A stretch of 64,000 nt of DNA from an uncultured Oscillospiraceae bacterium (GCA_947625045.1 CANQMW010000004.1:1-64000), one strand, 5' to 3'; shown: positions 35,004 to 43,675, numbered from the stretch's first letter. Numbers and translations are program-made. The notes: generated by a model not told the origin, from the letters alone.

Positions 35004-35870
35004 TCAGTTCCGGCGTATGCGGGCCGCCACCACCCTATCGGTGCCGCCCGTGTCCTTGAAGAAGGTGACGGCCTCAAAGCCGGCCTGCTCCAAAAGCTGG
35101 CCCACGGTGGGGGCCTGTCCCTCGCCTACTTCCAGCATAAGCACGCCCTTGTCCCGTAAAACGGACTTCCACAGGCGTATCACCGGCCGGATGATGTCCA
35201 GGCCGTCCTCGCCCCCGTCCAGGGCCTGGACAGGCTCGTAGTCCTTTACGGAGCTGTCCAGGGTCTCCAGCTCCGCCGTGGGGATATAGGGGGCGTTGCA
35301 GGTGATGAGGTCGAAGTCCCCCAGGAGCATGGGGGGCTTTTCGGTCACGTCCGCCTCCACGCACAGCACCCGCACGTCCAAGTCGTTGCGGTGGATGTTC
35401 CGGCGGCACAGGGCCAGGGCCTTGGGGCTGTTGTCCACCATGACCACCCGCGCTCCGGGCATGTGCACGCCCATGGCCACGCCCACGCAGCCGGACCCGG
35501 CGCACAGGTCCAGGATGCGGGGCCGGCCGTTCCGGCCCTCAAAAAGGCCGATGGCCGCCTTTACCAGCACCTCCGTGTCCGTCCGGGGGATGAGGGCGTC
35601 CCGGGTGATCTCCAGAGGTACGCCGTAAAACTCCCACAACCCGGTGATGTAGGCCACCGGCTCCCCGGCGATGCGCCGGTCTACCATGGCCTGTACCTTC
35701 CTGTCCAGCTCGTCGGTGGAGTACAGGTTCAGGTCCTGCATCAGCTTTTCCACGGTCTTTCCCGCCGCCTGGCTCACGATGAGCCGGGCTTCCAGGCTGT
35801 GGGCCTCGATGCCCGCGTCCCGCAGCCGTTTCCGGGCTTTGATGTAGATGTCGTTATAAGTCTTAGCCAT
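35004..35870 (-). CDS. prmC: Release factor glutamine methyltransferase
   Basis: A 288-residue SAM-dependent enzyme that methylates Gln of the GGQ motif in release factors. It has the N-terminal helical domain and the SAM site DLCAGSGCVGVAMG. The substrate motif reads NAPY (ITCNAPYIPTAE) in place of the usual NPPY. Otherwise length and order fit PrmC. The neighbouring DUF1385 gene is its frequent partner in Clostridia. Confidence 0.9.
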   Translation of the reverse strand: MAKTYNDIYIKARKRLRDAGIEAHSLEARLIVSQAAGKTVEKLMQDLNLYSTDELDRKVQAMVDRRIAGEPVAYITGLWEFYGVPLEITRDALIPRTDTEVLVKAAIGLFEGRNGRPRILDLCAGSGCVGVAMGVHMPGARVVMVDNSPKALALCRRNIHRNDLDVRVLCVEADVTEKPPMLLGDFDLITCNAPYIPTAELETLDSSVKDYEPVQALDGGEDGLDIIRPVIRLWKSVLRDKGVLMLEVGEGQAPTVGQLLEQAGFEAVTFFKDTGGTDRVVAARIRRN

Positions 35871-35892
35871 ATCTTTATCCGCTCCCAGGTGT

Positions 35893-36873
35893 TTACCAGG
35901 CGTCGGCGCCCTTTTTCTCGGGGATGACCAGTTTCAGCGACTCAATGGCCACCTCCATCATGCCCTCGTCCGGCTCCCGGGTGGTCAGATGCTGGAGCAT
36001 CCGGCCGGGCCAGGACAGGACCTTGGCGATGGGCAGGTCGTCGTGACGGCCTATCCAGCGGTTCAGCTCGTAGCTGAGGGATACCACCACGGGCAGCAGC
36101 GCCAGCTTCACCAGCATGCGGAGAAATACGTTGTCCACATGCAAAAAGGCGTTGGCCACGATGAACACGAATATGCTCAAGATGACCACCACCAGCAGGA
36201 AGCTGGTGCCGCAGCGGGGGTGGAAGCGGCTCTCCCTGCGCACGTTCTCCACGGTCAGATCCTTACCGTGCTCGTAGCAGTAGATGGTCTTGTGCTCCGC
36301 GCCGTGGTAGGCCCACATGCGCTTCATCTCCTTCATCTGGCTCACCGCGCCCATGTAGCCCAGGAAGATGACCAGCTTCAGGATACCTTCCAGGAGGGTG
36401 CGCAGGCCGTCATGGCCGTGGCGCAGAGGGGGGATGAGCCCCACCAGCAGGGTGGGCAGGAAGATGAAAAGGCCCACGGCCAGGGCGATGCCCAGCACCA
36501 CGGCGACGCCGATGATGATCTTCTCTGCCTTTTCGGAGCTGAAGTGTTTCTCGATCCACATGTCCAGCTTGCTGGGCTCCTCCTGCTCCTCCTCGGGGAG
36601 GAAGCTGGCGGAGTAGGTGACGGCCTTCATGCCCTTGGCCATGCTGTCGATGAAGCTGACCACGCCCCGGATGAGGGGCCAGCCCAGGAAGGGATGCTTC
36701 TCCTTGAGCTGGCTCATGGGCTCCACCTTGGTGACCAGCTCTCCGTCCTGGTTTCGGATGACGATGGCCTGCTTCTCCGGGCCCCGCATGAGGATGCCCT
36801 CTATGAGCGCCTGGCCGCCGATAGACGTGCGGAAGGCGCAGCTATTGTTGGTTTTGGGGTTTTGCGCTGTCAT
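35893..36873 (-). CDS. DUF1385 membrane protein
   Basis: A 326-residue protein with a conserved N-terminal GGQALIEGILMRGPEKQAIVIR segment, several membrane helices, and the family motif YHGAEHKTIYCYEHG followed by HPRCGTSF, whose His and Cys residues look metal-binding. It is known in Clostridia as a YqhQ-like partner of prmC/prfA, with no established reaction. ATG 36873 has AAAGGAG upstream; the longer open frame runs into the repeat at 36896 and is rejected. Confidence 0.85.
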   Translation of the reverse strand: MTAQNPKTNNSCAFRTSIGGQALIEGILMRGPEKQAIVIRNQDGELVTKVEPMSQLKEKHPFLGWPLIRGVVSFIDSMAKGMKAVTYSASFLPEEEQEEPSKLDMWIEKHFSSEKAEKIIIGVAVVLGIALAVGLFIFLPTLLVGLIPPLRHGHDGLRTLLEGILKLVIFLGYMGAVSQMKEMKRMWAYHGAEHKTIYCYEHGKDLTVENVRRESRFHPRCGTSFLLVVVILSIFVFIVANAFLHVDNVFLRMLVKLALLPVVVSLSYELNRWIGRHDDLPIAKVLSWPGRMLQHLTTREPDEGMMEVAIESLKLVIPEKKGADAW

Positions 36874-36895
36874 GGCTCTCCTTTCCAAGCGGTTG

Positions 36896-37007
36896 AAGGC
36901 CCCCTTGTGCAAAGGGGGCTGGCAGCGCGAAGCGCTGACTGGGGGATTGTCTGACAACCCCTCCACCGCACTTCGTGCGGTCCCCCTCCCCTTGCACAGG
37001 GGAGGCT
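36896..37007. repeat. Dispersed structured repeat, copy 2
   Basis: About 112 bp, closely related to 2668-2784 over most of its length; the right half from the CCGCACTTCGTGCGG hairpin to GCACAGGGGAGGCT is identical. The left inner hairpin differs in sequence (CAGCGCGAAGCGCTG) but keeps its pairing. It lies just upstream of the DUF1385 start and 9 nt beyond the sensor kinase stop. Confidence 0.85.
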
Positions 37008-37015
37008 ATAAGGTA

Positions 37016-38467
37016 CTAAATCGTTAATTCTTCCTCGTTCATGACCGGGAGCATCACCGTCACGATCAGGCCCGTGCGGCCGTCAGCGGCGTTCTCCAAT
37101 TCCAGTTTTCCCTTGTGACGGGTGACGATCTCCTCGCATACGGCGAGGCCTATGCCGCTGCCCCGCTCCTTGCCGCTGCCCTTATAGAATTTCTTCTTGA
37201 TAAAGGGCAGCTCCTCCGGGGGCACGCCGGGGCCGAAGTCCCTGAAGCGGATGACCACCCAAGAGCCGGTGGCGCCGATGGTGACCTGGATGCGGCCGGC
37301 GGCCCGGCCGTATTTCGCGGCGTTGTCCATGATGTTCAAAAACACCTGCTTCAGCCGCTCCGCGTCCCCCAGGATGAAGGGGATGTCCCCGGTGGGCGGG
37401 TCGTATTCCACGGTGATGCCGTCCTGCTCCAGGAGCTTGCCGTAGGTGAAGATGGCGTCCTCCAGCTCCCCGGCCACGTCCAGCTTTTCCACGTTCAGAT
37501 TGAACCGGCCGTCCTGGATGCGGGTGAATTCCAAGAGGGACTCCACCATCTTGGTGAGCCGGCCGGATTCCTTGGATATGATGGCGATGCCCCGCTGGGC
37601 GTCGGGGGAGATGGACTCGTCGTAGGCCAGGGTCTCCGCCCAGCCGGTGATGGCGGTCAGGGGGGTGCGCAGTTCATGGGAGATGGAGGAGATGAACTCG
37701 GTCTGGGTCCGCTCCGACTCGCCGATCTTGGCGCTCATCTCGTTGATGGCGTCGGTCAGGTCGCCTATCTCGTCGTCGTATTTCTTCTGCACCTGGATGC
37801 CGTAGCTGCCCTCGGCGATGCGCCGGCTCATGGCGGTGAGCTCCACCAGCTGCTCGGTGACGGGGCGGATGAAGTAGAGGTTGGAGAGGACCACCGCCAG
37901 GATGACCAGCAGCCCCACCCCCGCCACGGCGGCGGAGATGAGCCCTATCTGCCGGGATACCAGCTTTAAGCTGGTCACGTACCGCATGGCGCCCACCACG
38001 GTGCCGTCGGCGCTCAAAAGGGGCGCGGTGACGGCCATGATCTTCTCGCCGGTGGCGCTGCGGCGGCCGGACCAGGAGCCGATGATCCCCTCTTCCAGGG
38101 CCTCATGCACATCCTGGGTGTCGGCCACGGTCCCGGCGGAGACGCCGTAGCTGGAGACTTCCACCACGCCGCTGGTGTTGACGAACTGCAGCTCCAGGAT
38201 GTCCTTGTCCTCGAAATTCTCCGTGTAGCGGTAGGCGCTCTGGTAATACTGGGAATAGGTCCGGGAGATGTAGCTGGTGAAAAAGGTGGAGGCGGACTGG
38301 GCCTTGGCGGCCAGCCCCGTGCGCACGGCGCTGTAGTAGTAGCTGCGCACCCCCAGGGAGAACACCAGGGTGAACAGCACCACCACGGCGACGGTGAGCA
38401 GCACGCCGGACCTAAGCCAGCGGTTCCTCAGCCCCCGCACATGCTGTTTTCCCAGAAGTTTACCCAT
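37016..38467 (-). CDS. Sensor histidine kinase with extracytoplasmic sensor and HAMP domain
   Basis: A 483-residue kinase: TM1 (about residues 20-42), a roughly 130-residue outer sensor domain, TM2 (about 175-198), HAMP, then H box SSISHELRTPLTAITGWAE, N box IMDNAAKYG and G box GSGIGLAVCEEI. It is the typical partner of the PhoB/WalR-like regulator 11 nt upstream. Its signal is unknown; the lipoprotein at the head of the operon may take part in sensing. Confidence 0.92.
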   Translation of the reverse strand: MGKLLGKQHVRGLRNRWLRSGVLLTVAVVVLFTLVFSLGVRSYYYSAVRTGLAAKAQSASTFFTSYISRTYSQYYQSAYRYTENFEDKDILELQFVNTSGVVEVSSYGVSAGTVADTQDVHEALEEGIIGSWSGRRSATGEKIMAVTAPLLSADGTVVGAMRYVTSLKLVSRQIGLISAAVAGVGLLVILAVVLSNLYFIRPVTEQLVELTAMSRRIAEGSYGIQVQKKYDDEIGDLTDAINEMSAKIGESERTQTEFISSISHELRTPLTAITGWAETLAYDESISPDAQRGIAIISKESGRLTKMVESLLEFTRIQDGRFNLNVEKLDVAGELEDAIFTYGKLLEQDGITVEYDPPTGDIPFILGDAERLKQVFLNIMDNAAKYGRAAGRIQVTIGATGSWVVIRFRDFGPGVPPEELPFIKKKFYKGSGKERGSGIGLAVCEEIVTRHKGKLELENAADGRTGLIVTVMLPVMNEEELTI

Positions 38468-38478
38468 TCAAACGCCTC

Positions 38479-39168
38479 TCAAAAGCCCCATTTGTAGCCG
38501 TAGCCCCAGACGGTGGTGATATACGTGGGGATGGTGCTGTTGTCCTCGATCTTGATGCGCAGACGCCGGATATTCACGTCCACGATCTTCAGCTCCCCGA
38601 AGTAGTCCCGGCCCCAGACGGCGTTCAGGATGTCCTCCCGGGAAAGCGCCCGGCCGGGATTGTCCATGAACAGCTTCATGATGGAGTACTCGATCTGGGT
38701 GAGCTTGATGCGCTCGCCGTTCTTCTCCAGGGTGCGGTTGCGGGTGTTGAGGCGGAAGGGCCCCTGGCGCAGTTCCCCCTTGTCCTCCTGGGGGTCCTCC
38801 GCGCCGGTGCGCCGGAAGAGCGCGTCGATGCGGGCGGTGAGCTCGGCGGGGGAGAAGGGCTTCGTCACATAGTCGTCCGCGCCGGTCATCAGGCCCGTGA
38901 CCTTGTCCATCTCCTGGCTCTTGGCGGTGAGCATGATGATACCGATCTTCGCGTCGGAGGCGCGGATGCGGCGGCAGACCTCGAACCCGTCGATGCCGGG
39001 CAGCATCACGTCCAGCAGAGCGACTTTGATGTCCGGGTTCTGCTTCAGCTGCTCCAGGGCCTGCTCGCCGGTCTCGGCCTCGATGGGCTCGTAGCCGGAG
39101 CGTTTCAGGTTGATGACCACGAAAGAGCGGATGCTGGACTCGTCCTCCAAAACCAAAACTTTCTTCAT
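38479..39168 (-). CDS. OmpR-family response regulator
   Basis: A 229-residue regulator: receiver with D9 and phospho-acceptor D53 (LLDVMLPG), TAKSQ and KPFSP, and a winged-helix effector ending VWGYGYKWGF. It is in an operon with the VCBS-type lipoprotein upstream and the sensor kinase downstream. It probably also regulates its own operon promoter at 40562-40590. Confidence 0.92.
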   Translation of the reverse strand: MKKVLVLEDESSIRSFVVINLKRSGYEPIEAETGEQALEQLKQNPDIKVALLDVMLPGIDGFEVCRRIRASDAKIGIIMLTAKSQEMDKVTGLMTGADDYVTKPFSPAELTARIDALFRRTGAEDPQEDKGELRQGPFRLNTRNRTLEKNGERIKLTQIEYSIMKLFMDNPGRALSREDILNAVWGRDYFGELKIVDVNIRRLRIKIEDNSTIPTYITTVWGYGYKWGF

Positions 39169-39189
39169 ATCTTCATGGCGCCTCCTCTT

Positions 39190-40437
39190 TTAAAGGTCTC
39201 CCGTTTGCCATTGGTCGTACAGGATGTAGAAGTTGTTCAGGATGTCCTCCTGGGTGAGCTCGTCGGTGAGAAGCTGGGCGGCGTAGACCACGTCCTCGTC
39301 CTGGCGGAGAATAAACCGGCTGTCCACCTCCGCCCGGTCCAGGCGGTTGGCCCCGGTGAGGGCGTAGATGACAAGCACGCTGCGCTGGGGCGCGGAGGCG
39401 TCCCCCTCCTGGAGGAAGACCACCGCCCGCTCGTCGCCGCCCGCCCCGTGGCGCTCGGCGGTGACGTTTTGGCCCATGCCCCGGGGCAGGGCCAGATACC
39501 AGCCGTCCTCGGCGTTGTGGTAAGTAGTGGCCGTCTGGACCATGCCCCCGCCCGCGTCCATGGCGTACCAGGGGATGAAATCGCCGCTGCCGGCAGGGAT
39601 CTCCATGGACCCGTCGCCGTTCAGGTCGGCGGAGAACAGGCCGTCAGGCCTGAGCAGGGCACTGCGGCCCAGGTCCGTCATGGCGATGTTGGTGAGCCGC
39701 CTATCCCGGGCGATGAATATGTCGGTGACCAGGCCCTGGTTGCCCATGTCGCCCTCCACGAACAGGGCCGCCGTGCCGTCAGCCAGCTTCCCGGCCACGG
39801 CCCGCCGTATGGCGGACACGCCGGAGGAAAGTCCCGCCTCCGCGGAGCCGGCCCGGCCGGCTTCGTCCAGGGTGTACATGATGAGCGAGCCGTTGCTGCC
39901 CGCGCTCATGCTCAGGTCCAGAAGGTCGTCCACCCCGTCCCCGTCCAGGTCGAAGACCACGAACTGGGTGCAGTCGGCGCTCAATAGCCGCAGGCGGGTC
40001 TGGGTATCCTCCTCGGCGTGGCTCAGGGCGTATACGGAAAGCTGCCGCAAATCCCCGCCGATCTGCCAGGCCACGATAAACTCGTCTATGCCGTCGCCGT
40101 TCAGGTCCGCGTAATCCACGCTGTACACCGCCGTGCCCTCGGCCAGGATGGTGACGTACTGGTAGAAGCTGCCGTCCTCCCCCCGGCGGTAGACGCATAT
40201 GACGGGAGAGCGGTCCTCGTCGGCCAGGAAGGCCAGGGCCTCCGCCGTGCCGTCCCCGTCCAGGTCATGGAGCTGCACGCTCTGGCGGTTGCTGCCCCCG
40301 GTGGGGGCGGCGTAGGACCCGCCCGCGTCCAGCTGGCCGGCGATGAGCTCCTGGAGCTGGATGTACTCCTCGCTCATCTGAGGCAGGGAATAGAGCTCAT
40401 CCACGCTGGCGGGCAGGCACCCAGCCAGCAGGGCCAT
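39190..40437 (-). CDS. Lipoprotein with FG-GAP/VCBS-type beta-propeller repeats (start uncertain)
   Basis: About 415 residues from ATG 40437. Repeats with calcium-type loops (LHDLDGDGTAEAL, YADLNGDGIDEFIV, VFDLDGDGVDDLLDL, SADLNGDGSMEI) indicate a beta-propeller. The lipobox LAGC is only 4-7 residues into this ORF, too short for export. The same frame continues upstream with a good signal-peptide sequence beginning RRAAALWLAAVI, but reaches a stop at about 40497 without ATG, GTG or TTG. The real start may be ATA at 40476, or a 1-nt frameshift lies in a GGGG run. It is the first gene of the two-component operon. Confidence 0.7.
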   Translation of the reverse strand: MALLAGCLPASVDELYSLPQMSEEYIQLQELIAGQLDAGGSYAAPTGGSNRQSVQLHDLDGDGTAEALAFLADEDRSPVICVYRRGEDGSFYQYVTILAEGTAVYSVDYADLNGDGIDEFIVAWQIGGDLRQLSVYALSHAEEDTQTRLRLLSADCTQFVVFDLDGDGVDDLLDLSMSAGSNGSLIMYTLDEAGRAGSAEAGLSSGVSAIRRAVAGKLADGTAALFVEGDMGNQGLVTDIFIARDRRLTNIAMTDLGRSALLRPDGLFSADLNGDGSMEIPAGSGDFIPWYAMDAGGGMVQTATTYHNAEDGWYLALPRGMGQNVTAERHGAGGDERAVVFLQEGDASAPQRSVLVIYALTGANRLDRAEVDSRFILRQDEDVVYAAQLLTDELTQEDILNNFYILYDQWQTGDL

Positions 40438-40501
40438 TATGACCGCGGCCAGCCAAAGCGCCGCGGCGCGCCGTATCCGTCCCGTATCCCCTCACCTCGC
40501 C

Positions 40502-40590
40502 TGTAACGTTTTTGCCATCTTTGATGTACCTTGGGCTGTAACATTTTTATCTATCCTTAACATTATATCACATTTATTACGAAATGCCTA
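40502..40590 (-). promoter_or_regulatory. Promoter of the lipoprotein-regulator-kinase operon with TGTAAC repeats
   Basis: On the minus strand, -35 TAGGCA (40585-40590) and -10 TATAAT (40562-40567) are 17 bp apart. Downstream of the start site, two imperfect direct repeats begin with TGTAAC plus a T run on the plus strand (40502 and 40535); a third hexamer is at 40598 in reverse. They may be regulator sites. Confidence 0.55.
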
Positions 40591-40614
40591 GAGAAAAGTT
40601 ACAAAACGCGGCAG

Positions 40615-40666
40615 AAGTTTTCCCCCTTGTGTCGAATGGCCCGGCAGTCGGGGAAAACTTTTCCCC
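40615..40666. promoter_or_regulatory. Overlapping inverted repeats between divergent promoters
   Basis: AAGTTTTCCCC (40615-40625) is complementary to GGGGAAAACTT (40650-40660). The latter is also half of a 17-bp palindrome, GGGGAAAACTTTTCCCC (40650-40666). The block lies between the divergent promoters of the lipoprotein operon and ilvE, so it may be an operator region. Confidence 0.45.
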
Positions 40667-40682
40667 TTTCCGGGACAGGCAC

Positions 40683-40711
40683 TTGCAGTCCGGAAAAAAT
40701 GAGACTATAAT
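40683..40711 (+). promoter_or_regulatory. Promoter of ilvE-galE
   Basis: TTGCAG (40683-40688) and TATAAT (40706-40711) with 17 bp between, 63 nt upstream of ATG 40774. Confidence 0.75.
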
Positions 40712-40773
40712 ATAAAAACTTAAATATGACGGCCGCAATGGCGCGGCCGATCTTGGCAGGAGGCAGCATCACC

Positions 40774-41838
40774 ATGGACATCAAGATCGAAAAAACGACC
40801 ACCCCCCGGCAGAAGCCCCAGACCGACAACATCCCCTTCGGCTCCTTCTTCTCCGACCATATGTTCGTCATGAACTACTCGGACGGCCACTGGCATGACG
40901 CCCGCATCGTCCCCTACGGCCCCCTGACCCTGGAGCCCTCCGCCATGGTCCTGCACTATGCCCAGGAGGTGTTCGAGGGCCTGAAGGCCTATCGCACCGC
41001 CGACGGCCATATCCAGCTGTTCCGGGCCACGGAGAACATCGCCCGCATGGCCCGCTCCTGCGAGAAGCTGTGCGTGCCCCCCGTGCCCGACGAGGACTAT
41101 CTCCAGGCCATCAAGGCACTGGTGAAGGTGGATAAGGACTGGGTCCCCACCGCGCCGGACACCAGCCTGTATATCCGCCCCTTCGTCATCGCCACGGACC
41201 CGAAGCTGGGCGTGCACGCCTCTTCCACCTACATCTTCTGCATCATAACCTGCCCGGTGGGCAGCTACTATCCCGAGGGCATCAACCCCGTGCGCATCGC
41301 CATCGAGGGCCGTGAGGTCCGGGCGGTCCGGGGCGGCACCGGCTTTGCCAAGTGCGGCGGCAACTATGCCGCCAGCCTGCACGCCAGCGAGATCGCCGAG
41401 AAGAACGGCTTCTCCCAGGTGCTGTGGCTGGACGGCGTGGAGCAGAAGTACATCGAGGAAGTGGGCTCCATGAACGTGATGTTCAAGATCGACGGAACCA
41501 TCGTCACCCCCTCCCTGGCCAGCGGCTCCGTGCTCCCCGGCGTGACCCGGAAGAGCTGCGTCCAGCTTTTGAAGGACTGGGGCTATGAGGTCCAGGAGCG
41601 GAACATCTCCATCGACGAGCTCATCGACGCCGTGAAGTCCGGCAAGCTGGACGAGGCCTGGGGCTGCGGCACCGCCGCGGTGGTGAGCCCCATCGGCGAG
41701 ATCTTCTTCGGCGGCCAGGACTACACCATCAACGGCAATAAGATCGGCCCCGTGACCCAGAAGCTGTACGACACCATCACCGGCATCCAGTGGGGCAAGA
41801 TCGCGGACCCCTACGGCTGGGTGATCCCCGTCTGCTGA
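40774..41838 (+). CDS. ilvE: Branched-chain amino acid aminotransferase
   Basis: A 354-residue class IV PLP aminotransferase performing the last step of Leu, Ile and Val synthesis. The PLP lysine lies in GGTGFAKCGGNYAASL; LYIRPFVIAT, EVFEGLKAY and GTAAVVSPIGEI are typical. ATG 40774 has AGGAGG 10 nt upstream; an earlier in-frame ATG at 40726 lacks one. It is followed 10 nt later by galE. Confidence 0.94.
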   Translation: MDIKIEKTTTPRQKPQTDNIPFGSFFSDHMFVMNYSDGHWHDARIVPYGPLTLEPSAMVLHYAQEVFEGLKAYRTADGHIQLFRATENIARMARSCEKLCVPPVPDEDYLQAIKALVKVDKDWVPTAPDTSLYIRPFVIATDPKLGVHASSTYIFCIITCPVGSYYPEGINPVRIAIEGREVRAVRGGTGFAKCGGNYAASLHASEIAEKNGFSQVLWLDGVEQKYIEEVGSMNVMFKIDGTIVTPSLASGSVLPGVTRKSCVQLLKDWGYEVQERNISIDELIDAVKSGKLDEAWGCGTAAVVSPIGEIFFGGQDYTINGNKIGPVTQKLYDTITGIQWGKIADPYGWVIPVC

Positions 41839-41848
41839 GGAGGATAGC

Positions 41849-42859
41849 ATGACTATACTGCTGACCGGCGCCGCCGGATACATCGGCTCCCACACCGCCG
41901 TCGCCCTGGCCGGGGCAGGCTATGACGTGGCCATCGTGGACGACTTCTCCAACTCCAGCCCCGAGGCGGTCCGCCGCTGCGAGGAGCTGACCGGGAAGAA
42001 GATGCCCCTCTATGAGGCGGACGTGGCCGACAAGGATGCCCTGCGCAAAATATTCGCGGAGGTGAAGCCTGCCGCGGTGATGCACTTCGCCGGCTATAAG
42101 GCCGTGGGCGAGAGCGTGGCCAAGCCCCTCATGTACTACCGCAACAACCTGGACACCACCCTTTCTCTGCTGGAAGTCATGGCCGAGTTCGGCGTGGGCC
42201 CCTTCATCTTCTCCTCCTCCGCCACGGTCTACGGCGCCAAGGCCGCCGTGCCCTATACGGAAGAATCGGAGACCGGCGGGTGCACCAACCCCTACGGCTG
42301 GACCAAGTTCATGATCGAGCAGATCGCCTCCGGTGCGGCCAAGGCCGACCCCAACATGAGCGTGGTGCTCCTGCGGTACTTCAACCCCGTGGGCGCCCAT
42401 GAGAGCGGCCGCATCGGCGAGAACCCCTCCGGCATCCCCAACAACCTCATGCCCTATATCACCCAGGTGGCCGTGGGGCGGCTGCCCCACCTGAACGTCT
42501 TTGGCAACGACTACGACACCCCTGACGGCACCGGCGTGCGGGACTATATCCACGTGGTAGACCTGGCCGAGGGCCATGTGGCGGCGCTGAAATACGCCCT
42601 GGAACACAAGGGCACGGAGGTGTTCAACCTGGGCACCGGCCACGGCGTCAGCGTCCTGGAGCTGGTCCACGCCTTCGAGAAGGCCTCCGGCGTGAAGATA
42701 CCCTATGAGATCGCCCCCCGGCGGCCCGGGGACCTGGCCAGCGTGTACGCCGACTGCTCCAAGGCGGAGCGGGTCCTGGGCTGGAAAGCCACCCGCACCG
42801 TGGAGGAAATGTGCGCCGACTCCTGGCGCTGGCAGAAGAACAACCCCCAGGGTTACTGA
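41849..42859 (+). CDS. galE: UDP-glucose 4-epimerase
   Basis: A 336-residue short-chain dehydrogenase-type epimerase: NAD motif TGAAGYIGSHTAVAL, catalytic Ser in FSSSATVYG, YGWTKFMIEQ with the Tyr-x3-Lys pair, and RYFNPVGAHESG. It interconverts UDP-glucose and UDP-galactose for exopolysaccharide or galactose use. GAGGAGG precedes the ATG. It is co-transcribed with ilvE despite no metabolic link. Confidence 0.95.
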   Translation: MTILLTGAAGYIGSHTAVALAGAGYDVAIVDDFSNSSPEAVRRCEELTGKKMPLYEADVADKDALRKIFAEVKPAAVMHFAGYKAVGESVAKPLMYYRNNLDTTLSLLEVMAEFGVGPFIFSSSATVYGAKAAVPYTEESETGGCTNPYGWTKFMIEQIASGAAKADPNMSVVLLRYFNPVGAHESGRIGENPSGIPNNLMPYITQVAVGRLPHLNVFGNDYDTPDGTGVRDYIHVVDLAEGHVAALKYALEHKGTEVFNLGTGHGVSVLELVHAFEKASGVKIPYEIAPRRPGDLASVYADCSKAERVLGWKATRTVEEMCADSWRWQKNNPQGY

Positions 42860-42874
42860 TACGGCCCGGCCCGC

Positions 42875-42951
42875 AAACCCCCGAAATATGGGGGTTTCTG
42901 GCTGACGATATGGTAAAGATTTACAAAAGCCCCCTCATTTTGAGGGGGCTT
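42875..42951 (+). terminator. Tandem terminators after galE
   Basis: First hairpin AAACCCCC / GGGGGTTT (42875-42897); second a perfect 11-bp stem AAGCCCCCTCA / TGAGGGGGCTT with a TTT loop (42927-42951). Confidence 0.85.
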
Positions 42952-42994
42952 CATTAGCTTTTTGATAGAATCGACGGGATTTTGCAAAAGACGC

Positions 42995-43023
42995 TTACGT
43001 TAGCTGGAAAAAAGTGTTATAAT
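42995..43023 (+). promoter_or_regulatory. Promoter of the CarD-family gene
   Basis: TTACGT (42995-43000) and TATAAT (43018-43023) with 17 bp between and a TGT extension. The leader to the start codon is about 70 nt. Confidence 0.7.
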
Positions 43024-43100
43024 ACGTATAGTATTATAAAGTGGCGAGCAATATGACCTGGACCGGCCAGCGAGCCGAGAGAACAAGGAGCGTGGCGATT

Positions 43101-43628
43101 TTGTATCAGAAGGGAGAGCTCATAGCCTACGGCGGCACCGGGGTGTGCCGGGTAGTGGACGTGGTGGCGAAAAAGCCCAGCCGGACGGAGCCGGAGAAGA
43201 TGTATTACATCCTGGAGCCGCTTTACCAGACCGGCACCATCACCACGCCGGTGGACAATGGCAAGGTGGTCACCCGCCCGGTGATCACCAGGGAGGAAGC
43301 CATCGACCTCATCGACCGCATCCCCACCATTGAGCCGGAGGTCTACTACAACCAGAACCTGCAGCAGCTGGAGAACCACTATAAGACCCGCATGGAGGCC
43401 CATGACTGCATGAGCCTGCTGCGGCTGACCATGTCCACCTACCAGAAAAAGGTGGAGCGGGAGGAGAAGAAGCTGAAGTTCGGCGCCGTGGACCGGCGGT
43501 ACATGGAGCGGGCGGAGAACCTGCTCTATGGGGAGCTGGCCGTGGCCCTGGGCATCACCCGGGACAGCGTTCGGGACTTCATCGCCCAGCGCCTGGAGGG
43601 CCGTGACGCGGACCTGCAGGCGGTGTAA
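43101..43628 (+). CDS. CarD-family (CdnL/TRCF-interacting domain) transcription regulator
   Basis: A 175-residue protein whose N-terminal domain YQKGELIAYGGTGVCRVVDV resembles the RNA polymerase-binding domain of CarD and Mfd, followed by a helical C-terminus. CarD proteins bind the RNAP beta subunit and stabilise open complexes, mainly at rRNA and tRNA promoters. TTG 43101 (AAGGAG 10 nt upstream) gives the family-like start M-Y-Q-K-G; GTG 43092 sits too close to that site. Transcribed alone. Confidence 0.85.
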   Translation: MYQKGELIAYGGTGVCRVVDVVAKKPSRTEPEKMYYILEPLYQTGTITTPVDNGKVVTRPVITREEAIDLIDRIPTIEPEVYYNQNLQQLENHYKTRMEAHDCMSLLRLTMSTYQKKVEREEKKLKFGAVDRRYMERAENLLYGELAVALGITRDSVRDFIAQRLEGRDADLQAV

Positions 43629-43644
43629 GACACCACAACAAAAC

Positions 43645-43675
43645 GACCCGCCGGGGAATCCCCGGCGGGGTTTTT
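43645..43675 (+). terminator. Terminator after the CarD-family gene
   Basis: A 10-bp stem CCCGCCGGGG / CCCCGGCGGG with AAT loop and GTTTTT tail. The tail overlaps the end of the converging gene. Confidence 0.85.

Noticed and set aside
36874..36966. Extended N-terminus for the DUF1385 protein
   Set aside because: The extra codons are translated repeat sequence; ATG 36873 has its own AAAGGAG site.
40630..40636. Perfect 0A box TGTCGAA upstream of ilvE
   Set aside because: A single 7-mer is expected several times by chance in 64 kb on both strands; no second box or sporulation gene is nearby.
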